Notes: a model not told the origin generated them from the sequence alone. Shown: positions 9,010-21,085, numbered from the stretch's first letter. The stretch is 64,000 bases of DNA from an uncultured Dokdonia sp. (GCF_947496725.1 NZ_CANMDS010000003.1:248001-312000), one strand, 5' to 3'. Program-made: numbers and translations.

Positions 9010-10017
9010 ATGAAAATTCTTGTTACAGGTGGCGCTGGTTTTATTGGGTATCATCTTTGTGAGCAATTGCTCAAGGAAGGGCATACTGTAGTGGCTCTTG
9101 ATAATGTTAACGATTATTACGACCCTAATCTTAAGTATGATAGATTATCGCAATTAGGTATATCAAAAGCAGAAGCATCAGTCTGGAATTTGACAGTGGC
9201 AAGCCACAAGCATAAAGCACTGCAATTTGTGCGTATGAATCTTGAGGATAGGGAAGCGTTGCCTGAGCTTTTTAAAAAAGAGTCTTTCGACCTCGTATGT
9301 AATCTTGCGGCTCAAGCGGGTGTGAGATATTCTATTGAAAACCCAGAGGTATATATAGATACAAATGTTGTAGGCTTTTTAAATATATTAGAATGCTGTC
9401 GTAATAACGATGTAAAAAGGCTTGTTTACGCAAGTAGTTCTAGCGTATACGGCAATAGTATAGATGTTCCATTTACAGAAAAACAGCCTGTAGACGAGCC
9501 CATAAGTATCTATGCCGCTACAAAAAAATCTAATGAGTTGATGGCGCATACCTATGCGCATCTATTCGGTATAAATGCTGTTGGTTTACGTTTTTTTACA
9601 GTTTATGGTCCTTGGGGAAGACCAGATATGGCAATGTTTTTATTTACAGATGCGATAATAAATAATAAACCTATTAAGGTTTTTAACGAGGGTAATCTCT
9701 CACGTGATTTTACATATATATCAGATATTATTGCTGGCGTAACGGCTGTAATACAAAATGAAGTACAACCCGGAAATACGATTTTAAACATAGGTAATAG
9801 CAAGCCTGTAAAGCTATTAGACTTTATAGAAGCCTTAGAGCTGGAACTTGGCAAAAAAGCAAAAAAAGAAATGCTTCCTATGCAGGATGGTGATGTAAAC
9901 CAGACTTGGGCAAGTGTAAATGCTATGCGTGAACATTATAACTATCAGCCATCTGTAAGTGTAGAAGATGGGATAGCGGCCTTTGTGAAATGGTATAAAA
10001 GTTATTATAAGGATTAG
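9010..10017 (+). CDS. UDP-glucuronate 4-epimerase-like SDR
   Basis: Extended SDR of the UDP-glucuronate epimerase (CapI-like) group, expected to make UDP-galacturonate from UDP-glucuronate. It shows [12 protein letters not shown] at the N-terminus, the group-typical [31 protein letters not shown], and the catalytic SSSSVYG and YAATK pair (about residues 139-169), then [15 protein letters not shown]. At 335 residues it is full length. The adjacent UDP-glucose dehydrogenase would provide its substrate. A perfect 20-bp palindrome begins directly after its stop codon. Confidence 0.9.
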   Translation: MKILVTGGAGFIGYHLCEQLLKEGHTVVALDNVNDYYDPNLKYDRLSQLGISKAEASVWNLTVASHKHKALQFVRMNLEDREALPELFKKESFDLVCNLAAQAGVRYSIENPEVYIDTNVVGFLNILECCRNNDVKRLVYASSSSVYGNSIDVPFTEKQPVDEPISIYAATKKSNELMAHTYAHLFGINAVGLRFFTVYGPWGRPDMAMFLFTDAIINNKPIKVFNEGNLSRDFTYISDIIAGVTAVIQNEVQPGNTILNIGNSKPVKLLDFIEALELELGKKAKKEMLPMQDGDVNQTWASVNAMREHYNYQPSVSVEDGIAAFVKWYKSYYKD

Positions 10018-10037
10018 TACGCTTTCGCGAAAGCGTA
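10018..10037. repeat. Full 20-bp palindrome TACGCTTTCGCGAAAGCGTA, site 6
   Basis: Perfect extended form starting at the first base after the stop codon of the upstream epimerase gene and ending about 30 bp before the predicted promoter of the UDP-glucose dehydrogenase gene. Confidence 0.97.
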
Positions 10038-10067
10038 AGATTTCCCTGTCATTAGTATGCAAACTGC

Positions 10068-10075
10068 TATATTTG
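10068..10075 (+). promoter_or_regulatory. Predicted -7 box for the UDP-glucose dehydrogenase gene
   Basis: TATATTTG matches TAnnTTTG exactly, with a weak -33 element CTG 19 bp upstream. The TTG inside it could be misread as a start codon. The real start would be ATG 10100, leaving a short leader. Confidence 0.6.
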
Positions 10076-10099
10076 CGATTTGCCAATAATTTGAAAAAT

Positions 10100-11494
10100 A
10101 TGAGCATAAAAAACATTTGTTGCATTGGAGCAGGCTATGTAGGAGGACCTACAATGTCTGTAATTGCGTTAAAATGTCCAGATATAAAAGTTACAGTAGT
10201 TGACCTTAATGAGAAGCGCATCGCAGCTTGGAATGATGAAGATGTAAGTAACCTACCCATTTATGAACCAGGCCTAGCTGAAGTTGTAAAAGAAGCTAGA
10301 GGGAGAAATCTATTTTTTTCTACAGAAGTAGATAAGGCGATAGATGAAGCAGAGCTTATTTTTATATCTGTAAACACACCTACTAAAACGTATGGAGTAG
10401 GTAAAGGGATGGCAGCAGATCTAAAGTACATAGAACTATGTGCTCGCCAGATTGCCAGAGTAGCGACTACAGATAAAATTGTAGTAGAAAAATCTACGCT
10501 ACCTGTACGTACTGCCGAAGCATTACAGAATATACTTCACAATACAGGTAAAGGTGTACGCTTTGATATTTTATCAAACCCAGAGTTTCTAGCCGAGGGT
10601 ACTGCAATTCAAGACTTACTTAATGCAGATCGTGTACTTATAGGAGGAGAAGATACTCCTGGTGGTCAAAAAGCTACCGAAGCTCTTGCAAACATTTATT
10701 CAAATTGGATTCCAGAAGAGCGTATCCTAAGAACAAATGTATGGTCCTCAGAGCTTTCTAAGCTTACAGCAAACGCCTTTCTTGCACAACGCGTTTCTTC
10801 TATTAACGCGATGTCTGAGCTTTGTGAAGTTACTGGAGCAGATGTTCAAGAAGTTGCCAGAGCAATTGGTACAGACTCGAGGATAGGGCCAAAGTTTTTA
10901 AAGGCTTCCGTTGGTTTTGGTGGATCTTGTTTTCAAAAAGATATTTTAAACCTTGTTTATATTGCAAAGTCATATGGACTTAATGAGGTGGCAGATTACT
11001 GGGAGCAGGTCATTATTATGAATGATCACCAAAAAAGACGATTTGCAGAAAAGATAGTCAAGACGCTGTTTAACACCGTTTCTGGTAAGAAGATTACATT
11101 ATTAGGTTGGGCGTTTAAAAAGGATACTAACGATACACGAGAATCGGCAGCTATATATGTGGCAGACTATTTGCTAAGTGAACAAGCAGAGGTGGTTATT
11201 TATGACCCAAAGGTATCTCAAGAACAAATTCTAGCAGACCTAGATTATTTAAACACGCGTTCTGAAGCTGAAAATAGAGCTTTGGTTACAGTAGTTAACG
11301 ACCCTATGGAAGCCTGTGATAATGCACACGCTATTGCAATTATGACAGAGTGGGATGAATTTGTAGGATATGACTGGCAACAAATTTACAATCTGATGCA
11401 AAAGCCTGCTTTTGTTTTTGATGGAAGGGGCCTGCTCGACACGCAAAAAATTGTGAATATAGGTTTTGAATGTTATACAATAGGGAAAGGTTAG
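10100..11494 (+). CDS. UDP-glucose 6-dehydrogenase (long, animal-type UGDH)
   Basis: NAD-dependent oxidation of UDP-glucose to UDP-glucuronate, in the cytoplasm. [14 protein letters not shown] opens the protein, [13 protein letters not shown] and [11 protein letters not shown] follow, and [12 protein letters not shown] carries the catalytic Cys (about residue 270). [15 protein letters not shown] marks the UDP-binding half. The roughly 464 residues and the GGP variant of the Rossmann loop are those of the long, eukaryote-like UGDH class. ATG 10100 was chosen because the upstream TTG 10073 lies inside a promoter -7 box. It supplies the preceding UDP-glucuronate epimerase. Confidence 0.92.
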   Translation: MSIKNICCIGAGYVGGPTMSVIALKCPDIKVTVVDLNEKRIAAWNDEDVSNLPIYEPGLAEVVKEARGRNLFFSTEVDKAIDEAELIFISVNTPTKTYGVGKGMAADLKYIELCARQIARVATTDKIVVEKSTLPVRTAEALQNILHNTGKGVRFDILSNPEFLAEGTAIQDLLNADRVLIGGEDTPGGQKATEALANIYSNWIPEERILRTNVWSSELSKLTANAFLAQRVSSINAMSELCEVTGADVQEVARAIGTDSRIGPKFLKASVGFGGSCFQKDILNLVYIAKSYGLNEVADYWEQVIIMNDHQKRRFAEKIVKTLFNTVSGKKITLLGWAFKKDTNDTRESAAIYVADYLLSEQAEVVIYDPKVSQEQILADLDYLNTRSEAENRALVTVVNDPMEACDNAHAIAIMTEWDEFVGYDWQQIYNLMQKPAFVFDGRGLLDTQKIVNIGFECYTIGKG

Positions 11495-11579
11495 TTTTTC
11501 ACTTTGAATGAAGTGTATAACAGTTAAAAGCTTAGAATTTTAGCCAATCTTTTAATTAGTAGATGCGATACAGAAAAAC

Positions 11580-11587
11580 TATATTTG
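11580..11587 (+). promoter_or_regulatory. Predicted -7 box for the WbpD-like gene
   Basis: TATATTTG matches TAnnTTTG exactly, 36 bp before ATG 11624, in a 129-bp intergenic gap. No clear -33 TTG is visible. Confidence 0.5.
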
Positions 11588-11623
11588 CAACTTAAACAAA
11601 GCTTAGAAAAATAATTTTTATCG

Positions 11624-13182
<1,559 letters not shown>

Positions 13183-13185
13183 ATA

Positions 13186-14271
13186 ATGAAAGTCGTTACA
13201 ATTATAGGAGCTAGACCTCAATTTATTAAATCTGGAGCGGTTAGTAGATCTTTTATAGAGTACAATCAAACCAATCCAAAGGAATCTATAAGTGAGGTTA
13301 TAGTGCATACGGGACAGCATTACGACAGCAATATGAGTGATGTCTTTTTTGAGCAAATGGATATTCCAAAACCTGCATATCAACTCGATATAAATGGACT
13401 TGGACACGGTGCTATGACGGGACAAATGCTAGAGGAAATAGAAAAAGTATTACTTATAGAAAAACCAGATTGGGTGATGGTTTATGGTGATACTAACTCG
13501 ACACTTGCTGGAGCTCTAGCTGCATCAAAACTGCATATTAAATTAGCTCATATAGAAGCAGGGTTACGTTCTTTTAATATGCGTATGCCAGAAGAGGTTA
13601 ATCGTATTCTAACCGATAGAGTAAGTAGTGTGCTTTTTTGCCCCACAGATTCGGCAATAAGTAATCTAGAAAAAGAAGGGTATAATGATCTTGATATCGC
13701 TATTGTTAAGAATGGTGATGTGATGATGGATGCAAGTCTTATGTTTTCCGCTTTCGCGAAAGCACCACAAGAAGAAATCCCATCTAACTTTATCCTTACA
13801 ACTGTTCATAGGGCAGAAAACACTGATGACCCTGAAAGATTAAAGAATATTTTTAAAGCACTAAACACCATATCTCAAGAGACTCCTGTAGTCTTACCAT
13901 TGCACCCTAGAACTAAAAGTTTTATAGAAAAATATGATATACAAATAGGAATTAACCTACACTGTATAGACCCTGTGGGTTATGTTGAAATGTTGTATTT
14001 ACTAAAAAACTGCTCTCTTGTACTAACAGATAGTGGAGGTTTACAAAAAGAAGCATATTTTTTTAAGAAATACTGTCTAACCTTACGTGATGAAACCGAG
14101 TGGGTTGAACTGATAGATAATGGTTTTAACAAACTTGTAGGAGCCGATTTTGAAACTATTATGGCTGCCTTTAAAAATGCTCATTCTCAATCACCAGATT
14201 TTTCGTTAGATCTATATGGTAATGGAGAGGCTAGTAAAAAGATTATAGAAGGTTTACTTAAGCATAAATGA
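13186..14271 (+). CDS. wecB: UDP-GlcNAc 2-epimerase family (WecB/WbpI)
   Basis: Non-hydrolysing C2 epimerase of GT-B fold. GARPQFIKSGAV, VHTGQHYDSNMSDVFFEQM, VMVYGDTNSTLAGALAASKL, HIEAGLRSFNMRMPEEVNR, the LHPRT loop and TDSGGLQKEAYFF are all conserved. The 361 residues match the family. Next to WbpD- and WlbA-like genes it is more likely a WbpI (making UDP-ManNAc3NAcA) than a plain WecB, but this is inferred from context. A perfect palindrome copy encodes AFAKA near residue 190, in a linker between the two domains. Confidence 0.85.
   Translation: MKVVTIIGARPQFIKSGAVSRSFIEYNQTNPKESISEVIVHTGQHYDSNMSDVFFEQMDIPKPAYQLDINGLGHGAMTGQMLEEIEKVLLIEKPDWVMVYGDTNSTLAGALAASKLHIKLAHIEAGLRSFNMRMPEEVNRILTDRVSSVLFCPTDSAISNLEKEGYNDLDIAIVKNGDVMMDASLMFSAFAKAPQEEIPSNFILTTVHRAENTDDPERLKNIFKALNTISQETPVVLPLHPRTKSFIEKYDIQIGINLHCIDPVGYVEMLYLLKNCSLVLTDSGGLQKEAYFFKKYCLTLRDETEWVELIDNGFNKLVGADFETIMAAFKNAHSQSPDFSLDLYGNGEASKKIIEGLLKHK
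13750..13763. repeat. GCTTTCGCGAAAGC palindrome inside the 2-epimerase gene, site 7
   Basis: Perfect core, read as Ala-Phe-Ala-Lys-Ala in SAFAKAPQ. It is the last site before an 11.6-kb stretch without any. Confidence 0.95.
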
Positions 14272-14345
14272 ATAATTAAATCAAAATGTAATTGATTTAG
14301 ATTTAATAAATTTTGACGAATAACATATTACGATATATGACAATA

Positions 14346-16733
14346 ATGAAGAATTTACGTTCTCTATGTGTTTTTTGTTTTATTATACTAATAACAACAA
14401 ATTCTTACAGCCAGACCGTAGAAGATATAAACGCTATGCCGTCACAAGATGTGCAAAGCTTAGTTTCCAAAGCTAAAGCTAGCGGATATACTCCAGAGCA
14501 GCTTAGGGCGCTTGCAGCCTCAAAAGGGATGTCACCAGAACAGGTAAACGCACTTGCAGGTAAAATGCAAGGTGCGCAAGATGTAGGTAATAATAGTCAA
14601 GACCTATTAGCAATTCGTAAGGATACTACAGATGTAAATCAAGAAAATTTTAGAGAGTTAAAAAAGTCTACCTTGTTTGGATACGATTTTTTTAATAATC
14701 CAAAGATTAGTTTTCAACCTAATTTAAATCTTGCAACTCCTGTAAATTATCAGTTAGGTCCTGGTGACGGGCTTGTAGTGAGTTTATGGGGTGCTGCCGA
14801 AAATACTTTTGATCTAGAGGTTAATAGAAATGGAAGTGTAAAAATTCCAAATATAGGTCAAGTATTAGTAAGTGGTTTAACTATGGATGAGGCAAGTTCT
14901 AAAATTAAAAGTAAGTTACTTAACGTATATCGAGGTATCTCTGCACCAGCTAATAGTCCTTATAAAATTTTTACAGATATTTCTTTATCTAGTGTGAGAA
15001 CAGTCCAGGTTAATATAATAGGAGAGGTGGCAGTACCTGGTACATATTCTTTAAGCGCATTATCTACAGTTCTCAATGCATTATATGCAGCTGGAGGCCC
15101 TACAGATCAAGGTACTTTTAGAGAAATAAAGCTTGTGCGTAATGGTGTTGAACTTCCGTACTTTGATATTTATAATTATTTAGTAAATGGAAGTCAAACT
15201 GGAAATGCTACACTGAGGGATCAAGATGTTATTATTGTCAAACCCTATGTATCTAAAGTAAATGTTAGTGGGATGGTAAAGCGTCCAGGGGTTTATGAAA
15301 TGAAGACAAATGAAACTTTTGCAGACCTTCTTAAGTACGTAAGTGGTTTTACATCAAATGCTTTTAAGGATGTAATAAAATTAGAACGTATAGAAGGTGA
15401 TAGAAGAGTTTTAAAAGAATTGAATATTGGAGATTTTAGAAATGCTAGGTTGCGTGATGGTGATGCAATTGTAATCAATGAAATTATTGATAAGGTAGAA
15501 AATAGAATCTCGATAGATGGGGCGGTTTATAGACCCGGTGATTATGAGTTTACACCTAATATGTCACTAAAGCAACTATTAGATAAAGCGAGTGGACTTT
15601 TGGAAACGGCATATTTAGATAGGGTAGTGATAACAAGTAATCCAGAAGGAAAAAATAGTACTTCATCATCATATTCACTTGAAGACGTAATTGACGGTAG
15701 TGTAGATATAACTTTACAGGTTAATGATGTCGTAAGTGTTTTTGATAAGTATAGTTTAAAAGAGCAAGGCACACTCACCATAGGTGGAGCAGTAAAAAAA
15801 CCACAAACTATGTCTTACATAGATGGAGTAGGACTAGAAGAACTAGTTCTCCTAGCTGGTGGATATGAAAAAGATGCAGATCCTAGAGTAATAGATGTTA
15901 CAAGAGAGGTTATTGATGATGATTATAAAACCATTAATCAGACTTTTAAAATATCTGGTAACACTAAGCTAGATATGAATACAAATACCCCTTTTGTATT
16001 TATGCCTAATGATAAGATTATTGTAAGATACCTTAAAGGTTCTGGAGATCAAATAGGTATTTCTGTAGTGGGTGAAGTAATGTTTCCTGGAGAGTATGAT
16101 GTAAGTTATAGAAATGAACGTATTCTTGACCTTATTGAAAAAGCTGGTGGTTTATCCCCTTATGCTTTTAAACAAGGAGGAAGTCTTGTGAGAAGAAACC
16201 CGTATTACAAAGAAGTCATACAACAATTAACATCAGATAAAATTAACGATAGTACGGCGACAAAAAATGTAAACATTAATTTAAACAATCTCGAGGAGTA
16301 CCGCGTTGCTATAGACTTTAATAAATTACTCAAAGAAGGACCAGGATCTTCACAGAATATGGTCTTAAAAGATGGTGATAGAATTATTATCCCGACCATT
16401 AAGGAGACCATAAAGATAGAGGGGGAGGTGTTGCTTCCATCTCTAGTAAGATATGATAAAAGACTAAGATTTAAAGATTACATAAGCAAGTCTGGAGGTT
16501 TTAATAATCAAGCTAAGAAAAGGAAGGCTTATGTAATTTATCCTAACGGAGATATAGCTGCAACAAAAGGCTTTTTGTTTTTTAAGACCTATCCAGCTAT
16601 ACAACCAGGTTCGTTAGTAGTAGTGCCATCAAAAAGTGAGCGCACAGGTGGTATGAGTACCGAAGAAGTGTTGGGTATTACGACAGGATTTGCTACTATA
16701 GCGCTCCTAGTAGAAAGATTATTTTCAAACTAA
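14346..16733 (+). CDS. SLBB-domain polysaccharide export protein (Wza/Wzx-system outer-membrane type)
   Basis: Periplasmic/outer-membrane component that exports the finished polysaccharide. A signal peptide (MKNLRSLCVFCFIILITTNS, ending SYSQ) argues for ATG 14346, although ATG 14337 and TTG 14313 are in frame upstream. A short helical segment with PSQDVQSLVSKA and MSPEQVNALAGKM comes first. A Poly_export domain follows (YQLGPGDGLVVSLWG, about residues 137-210), then six SLBB-like repeats beginning for example VNIIGEVAVPGTY, VNVSGMVKRPGVY, ISIDGAVYRPGDY and ISVVGEVMFPGEY. A hydrophobic C-terminus (GFATIALLVERLF) may anchor it. At about 795 residues it is of the long Bacteroidetes type. Confidence 0.9.
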   Translation: MKNLRSLCVFCFIILITTNSYSQTVEDINAMPSQDVQSLVSKAKASGYTPEQLRALAASKGMSPEQVNALAGKMQGAQDVGNNSQDLLAIRKDTTDVNQENFRELKKSTLFGYDFFNNPKISFQPNLNLATPVNYQLGPGDGLVVSLWGAAENTFDLEVNRNGSVKIPNIGQVLVSGLTMDEASSKIKSKLLNVYRGISAPANSPYKIFTDISLSSVRTVQVNIIGEVAVPGTYSLSALSTVLNALYAAGGPTDQGTFREIKLVRNGVELPYFDIYNYLVNGSQTGNATLRDQDVIIVKPYVSKVNVSGMVKRPGVYEMKTNETFADLLKYVSGFTSNAFKDVIKLERIEGDRRVLKELNIGDFRNARLRDGDAIVINEIIDKVENRISIDGAVYRPGDYEFTPNMSLKQLLDKASGLLETAYLDRVVITSNPEGKNSTSSSYSLEDVIDGSVDITLQVNDVVSVFDKYSLKEQGTLTIGGAVKKPQTMSYIDGVGLEELVLLAGGYEKDADPRVIDVTREVIDDDYKTINQTFKISGNTKLDMNTNTPFVFMPNDKIIVRYLKGSGDQIGISVVGEVMFPGEYDVSYRNERILDLIEKAGGLSPYAFKQGGSLVRRNPYYKEVIQQLTSDKINDSTATKNVNINLNNLEEYRVAIDFNKLLKEGPGSSQNMVLKDGDRIIIPTIKETIKIEGEVLLPSLVRYDKRLRFKDYISKSGGFNNQAKKRKAYVIYPNGDIAATKGFLFFKTYPAIQPGSLVVVPSKSERTGGMSTEEVLGITTGFATIALLVERLFSN

Positions 16734-16734
16734 T

Positions 16735-17832
16735 ATGGAAGAAAGAATTGATCACTCAAATGAAAATGATTATAAAATCATCCTTGGCTTAGTTAAAGGT
16801 TTTCTGCAAACTAAGAAATTTATCTTTGTATCTATTTTAGCATTTGTTTTAATAGGCATTGTGGTGGTATTATTCACCCCAAAAACTTATAGTTCAAGAG
16901 TGTTATTTATCACACAAGATTCTAGCAGTGCACAATCTAGCGGTTTGGGTGGCATTGCATCTCTAATTAGTGGGGGGTCTATTAAATCTTCAAGTTCTAA
17001 TGATATACCTACATTTTTATATCCACAAATAATAAATAGTTGGGAATTTCGAAAACAACTTTTTGATATTCCAATTAAACTTAAAAATGAAGATTCTTTA
17101 ATTACTTTTGAAGAATATGTTATAAATAAAGAGGGTTTATCCTTAAGTGAGAATATTGTAAAATATACGATAGGGTTACCTAAACTAATCTTTAGTGATG
17201 ACTCTTCTCCAGAAAGAGTTGTTAATAAATTAGATTCACTAGAGTATATATCTAGTAATGATAAAAGAGTACTTAAATCACTAAAGAATAAGCTTTCTTT
17301 TAGTATAAGTGAAGAGGATGGTACGCTAGAAATAAAAACTATTTTTGAGGAAGAACCCGTTGCAGCGGCCCAACTTGCCCAACAAGTTCAAGTTCGATTA
17401 CAGAAAGAAATTATAAGATATAGAATAGCCAAAGCTAGAGAGAAATATAATTTTATAGAAAGCCAATATCAAGAGACAAAGCAAGAATATAAAGATGCTC
17501 AGATTAGGCTGGCGAGCTATACAGATCGCAATAGATTTAATGCAACAGAGTCATCTCTTATAAGAAAAAGACAGCTTGAAAATGAGGCCACCTTACTATA
17601 CACTTTATATTCAGATCTTGAACAACAAAAAATTTCTCAAAGCTTAAAAATAAAAGAAGATACTCCAAATTTCACATTAATTAATCCCGCCGTAGTTCCT
17701 CTAAAAGCTGAAAATGGTAATACGTTAACTAAAATTATTCTATTTGCTATTATAGGATTTATGTTTGCAGTATTTAGGTACGTGTTTATTGTGTCAAAAA
17801 AATATATAAGGAGTCTGTGGACTGAAGTTTAA
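16735..17832 (+). CDS. Wzz/GumC-like polysaccharide co-polymerase
   Basis: Inner-membrane protein that sets chain length and contacts the exporter. It has two membrane helices (about residues 29-48 and 335-356) around a periplasmic domain with the typical GLGGIASLISGG stretch and a coiled-coil region (about residues 220-300, KAREKYNFIESQYQETKQEY). The C-terminus is short and basic. There is no Walker-A tyrosine-kinase domain, so this is the Wzz/KpsE-like form and not a Wzc-type kinase. It starts 1 bp after the export gene. No kinase or phosphatase for the system is present in the window. Confidence 0.82.
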   Translation: MEERIDHSNENDYKIILGLVKGFLQTKKFIFVSILAFVLIGIVVVLFTPKTYSSRVLFITQDSSSAQSSGLGGIASLISGGSIKSSSSNDIPTFLYPQIINSWEFRKQLFDIPIKLKNEDSLITFEEYVINKEGLSLSENIVKYTIGLPKLIFSDDSSPERVVNKLDSLEYISSNDKRVLKSLKNKLSFSISEEDGTLEIKTIFEEEPVAAAQLAQQVQVRLQKEIIRYRIAKAREKYNFIESQYQETKQEYKDAQIRLASYTDRNRFNATESSLIRKRQLENEATLLYTLYSDLEQQKISQSLKIKEDTPNFTLINPAVVPLKAENGNTLTKIILFAIIGFMFAVFRYVFIVSKKYIRSLWTEV

Positions 17833-17867
17833 TTTTATTGCCTTTTATAGAGTAACCTTAATTTATT

Positions 17868-19220
17868 TTGAATTTGTACAAGAAAGTTATTTCAATATTG
17901 GAGAAATATAAGGGTGGAACTACAGTTAAATCATTTCACATTGCGATATCACAGAGTTTTGTAGCCGTCCTTTTTATTGCAATTGATTTTATTTTTTCGA
18001 AAAAACTCGAAGTGAATGATTTTGGATTATGGAAAGAAGTTTTTTTTCTACTCAATTTAGGTATTCCATTAGTTTCATTTGGTTTTGCAGAAAGTTATAA
18101 ATTTTTCATTGCTAAAGACATAGTTAATGTCGAGTATTATCTAAATAATGTAGTACTTATTTTCTTTCGAATAGGTATTATTCTATTTACTATACTATGC
18201 GTTTTCAATCTCTTTCACTTTTTTAATTTGGTAAATCTTGGGAGTTATTATCTATATTCTATTTTTTTTCCATTACCACTTTTAGCATATCTTTTTAATA
18301 AAATTCTTAGATATACTTATATAAATATTAATCAAGAGGAAAAGTTAACAATGTTGTCTATTTATGGAGCATTGAGTAGTTTGTGTATTATCTTTTTAGG
18401 CTGGTATATTTTAGATTTAAAACCCGAATACTATATTGGAGTTGCTATACTCACTTATTTTTCTGTGTTTTTTTTTCCTAGTCTATTTTATTTCTATAAT
18501 TCTGGTTTAACATTTAAGGTTTTATCAATTGATAAAGGTATTTTAAAAAAGTTATGGGTTTATGGGTTTCCACTTTACTTGGCTACATTTACAGGCCTCT
18601 TTAGTGCATATCTAGATAAGGCCATAGTTAATATTTTTGAAGATGATACGACATTCGCGATTTTTGCTGTGGGTGCTTTTGAGATACCAATTTTTGCAAT
18701 GCTTAGTGCGGCATTTTCGCAGCAAATATTTCCAAAAATGGTTAGATTTATTGAGTCCAATAAAGAATCTGAGGCAAAACTCTTGTGGCTTCTAACCACA
18801 AAAAAGGTTTCTTTTCTAACCTATCCTTTTATATTAATAGCAATGTTTTTTGCTGATGATATTATTTTCTTTGTTTATAGTAAAGACTACACTGCATCAG
18901 TAACATTATTTAAAACATATTTATTGGTATTACTTTTTAGAAATAATAACTATGGTATTTTATTAACTGCAAAAGGTCAAACTAAATTGATTACAAAAAT
19001 TAGTTTATTAGTTTTATTTTTAAATTTAATAGTTTCTGTCAGCTTATATTACTTCTTAGGTATTAGGGGAGTTGTTTTTGGTACTCTATTCTCTACCTCC
19101 GTAATGTGGATCATATATTTAGTAAAAGAAGATATGTTAAAACGATATTTGCAGATAGTCACTTTTAACAAAATTATATTTGTATTACAAATGTTAATTA
19201 TAATAGCTTATTTGAGATGA
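17868..19220 (+). CDS. Wzx-like oligosaccharide flippase
   Basis: Multi-pass inner-membrane protein of the MATE/MOP polysaccharide transporter type, expected to flip the lipid-linked repeat unit to the periplasm. The 450 residues contain about 12 hydrophobic helices. KLWVYGFPLYLATFTGLFSAYLDKAIVNIF (positions about 224-253) resembles the central region of Wzx proteins. TTG 17868 is the only sensible start, because no in-frame ATG precedes the first helix. The sequence is clearly more AT-rich than the sugar-nucleotide genes upstream, the usual sign of the exchangeable core of a capsule locus. It overlaps the next gene by 4 nt. Confidence 0.8.
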   Translation: MNLYKKVISILEKYKGGTTVKSFHIAISQSFVAVLFIAIDFIFSKKLEVNDFGLWKEVFFLLNLGIPLVSFGFAESYKFFIAKDIVNVEYYLNNVVLIFFRIGIILFTILCVFNLFHFFNLVNLGSYYLYSIFFPLPLLAYLFNKILRYTYININQEEKLTMLSIYGALSSLCIIFLGWYILDLKPEYYIGVAILTYFSVFFFPSLFYFYNSGLTFKVLSIDKGILKKLWVYGFPLYLATFTGLFSAYLDKAIVNIFEDDTTFAIFAVGAFEIPIFAMLSAAFSQQIFPKMVRFIESNKESEAKLLWLLTTKKVSFLTYPFILIAMFFADDIIFFVYSKDYTASVTLFKTYLLVLLFRNNNYGILLTAKGQTKLITKISLLVLFLNLIVSVSLYYFLGIRGVVFGTLFSTSVMWIIYLVKEDMLKRYLQIVTFNKIIFVLQMLIIIAYLR

Positions 19221-19801
19221 TGAAACTTGTTAAGATGTTTGCGTTTATTCCATTCGTAAATAGACTAATTGAAAGAAAGTATTATGCAACAGGAATAGGA
19301 ACTTATCTTCTAAATTCATTTGTTAAGGTTATATTGCGTATTAATGCCCCTAGTCCTTTTCTATTACATTTTACTTCTAGGGTCAATAATCCATCTAATA
19401 TCAAATTATCGGGTAATAATCTTAAGAGTGTCTATTTAAGTCTCGCAACTTCAGGCGGATGTTACTATCAGGCAATAAACGGTATTGAATTTGGCGAGGG
19501 AACCATATGGGCATATAATTGTAGTTTTATTAGCGCAAATCATTCAAGTGATGATTTAACTAAACATAGTTTAAGCGAGCCAATTATTATAGGTAAAAAT
19601 GTATGGTTTGGTAGTAATTGTGTAGTGCTTCCTGAAGTTAATATAGGAGATAATTCTATAATTGGTGCTGGTGCTATTGTCACTAAAAATATACCTAGTA
19701 ATTCAATCGCAGTAGGAAACCCAGCTAAAGTTATAGCATATATTTGTACTAAATGCGAAAAAAAGTATAAGGCAAATAGTAATTGTAGTAGTAGCTCTTA
19801 A
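19217..19801 (+). CDS. Left-handed beta-helix O-acyltransferase
   Basis: Probable acetyl-CoA-dependent acyltransferase acting on the repeat unit. Hexapeptide turns are visible at IGKNVWFGSNCVVLPEVNIGDNSIIGAGAIVTKNIPSNSIAVGNPAKVI (about residues 122-172), with SANHSSDD holding the putative catalytic His. The 194 residues are typical of the maltose/serine acetyltransferase group. The C-terminus has an unusual Cys-containing tail (YICTKCEKKYKANSNCSSSS). It overlaps the flippase gene by 4 nt. Acceptor sugar unknown. Confidence 0.8.
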   Translation: MMKLVKMFAFIPFVNRLIERKYYATGIGTYLLNSFVKVILRINAPSPFLLHFTSRVNNPSNIKLSGNNLKSVYLSLATSGGCYYQAINGIEFGEGTIWAYNCSFISANHSSDDLTKHSLSEPIIIGKNVWFGSNCVVLPEVNIGDNSIIGAGAIVTKNIPSNSIAVGNPAKVIAYICTKCEKKYKANSNCSSSS

Positions 19802-19834
19802 TTAATTTGAAATAATCTTGTTTGTTATTGTTAA

Positions 19835-21085
19835 ATGAAAAATAAAAACTCATTATTAAACATCCCTATATTTTTCATTTATCCTTTTGTGTCTTTTTTG
19901 ATTGCACTACGAAATTTGAAATCTAGAACAAATGGGGTAGTATTTATTGCATTCTGTACCTTATTTGGGTTTTCCTTTGCATTTTCAAATGACTCAGCAG
20001 ATTCTTACCGAGTAGCATTAGTTTTTAATGAGTTTAATTATCAGTCTATTTATGATATATATCAGTTATATTTATTAGGTGGAGCCCCAGATCTTTATAG
20101 ATTTTTAACTTATGCGTTCTTAAAGTCTTTTACTGATAACCCTAAAATTCTTTTTGCAAGTTTTGGTTTAGTTTTTGGAGTTTTTTGGTATTTATCTATG
20201 CGTGTTTTTAAAAAAGAACAGGCTAATTATTCTGGGTTCTACGCATCTTTATTATTCTTTTTATTTATAATAATCAATCCAATAACTAATATTAATGGAG
20301 CTCGTTTTAATACCGCTATTTGGGTATTCTTTTATGGAGTCATTAATGTCGTCCTTTATAATAAGAATAGATATTTATTATTAGTTCTGTGTGCACCTTT
20401 GGTCCATTTTTCTTTCTTATTCGGTGTTATAGTTATTCTATTATACGTATTTATTAAAAAATTCACCTACAGTAATACTGGCGTAAATAACTTATTATAT
20501 TATTCTTTTATTGTCAGTTTCATCGCTTCTTGGGTATTGGAATCTAATATTATAAGTTTAGACTTTATAGGGTCTTTTGTACCTTCAGATAGTATATCAA
20601 ATAAAATTGGCACATATAATAGCTCCGAAGTAGCTGATATTTACAAAGAGAGAGCTTCAAGTTCCCCATTTTTAATGGTATCTAATTTCTTTCAGAATCT
20701 TATAAAAATAGCTTTTTTCACTATACTTATTTATTTGAAGCGTGAATTACAAAAGAATAGTGTTAAAGACTTAGTGATAAATAAGATGTTGGCTTTTGTT
20801 TTCTTTTATTTCACCTTTTCATTCATTATTGCAACTATGCCTTCTGGTGGGAGATTTCTTATGGTAGGTTATTTATTTGCTTTGATTGTAATTTTAATGA
20901 TTCTGAGAGAATATGAAAATTATTTAAATAGTAGATTTGTATTGTTATTAATTCCTGCCTATTCATTCACGTTCTTTTTTAATGTCATTTTTCTAAGCAT
21001 TTCCATTACGAGTAAAACTATCTGGTACGGTAACTTACTCTGGATCATTTATGAAGGTTGGGATTATACTTTCATTTATTTATAA
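19835..21085 (+). CDS. Wzy-like polysaccharide polymerase (EpsG-type)
   Basis: Very hydrophobic 416-residue protein with about 10-12 membrane helices and no enzymatic motif besides NITNINGARFNTAIWVFFYG near residue 150, which resembles the EpsG/Wzy arrangement. Its position between flippase and glycosyltransferase genes, and the lack of any other candidate, make it the likely polymerase that joins repeat units in the periplasm. Such polymerases diverge strongly, so the call depends on topology and context. AT-rich like its neighbours. Confidence 0.7.
   Translation: MKNKNSLLNIPIFFIYPFVSFLIALRNLKSRTNGVVFIAFCTLFGFSFAFSNDSADSYRVALVFNEFNYQSIYDIYQLYLLGGAPDLYRFLTYAFLKSFTDNPKILFASFGLVFGVFWYLSMRVFKKEQANYSGFYASLLFFLFIIINPITNINGARFNTAIWVFFYGVINVVLYNKNRYLLLVLCAPLVHFSFLFGVIVILLYVFIKKFTYSNTGVNNLLYYSFIVSFIASWVLESNIISLDFIGSFVPSDSISNKIGTYNSSEVADIYKERASSSPFLMVSNFFQNLIKIAFFTILIYLKRELQKNSVKDLVINKMLAFVFFYFTFSFIIATMPSGGRFLMVGYLFALIVILMILREYENYLNSRFVLLLIPAYSFTFFFNVIFLSISITSKTIWYGNLLWIIYEGWDYTFIYL

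Noticed and set aside
16735-17832. Wzc-type tyrosine autokinase
   Set aside because: No Walker-A motif or Tyr cluster after the second membrane helix; the protein ends shortly after it.
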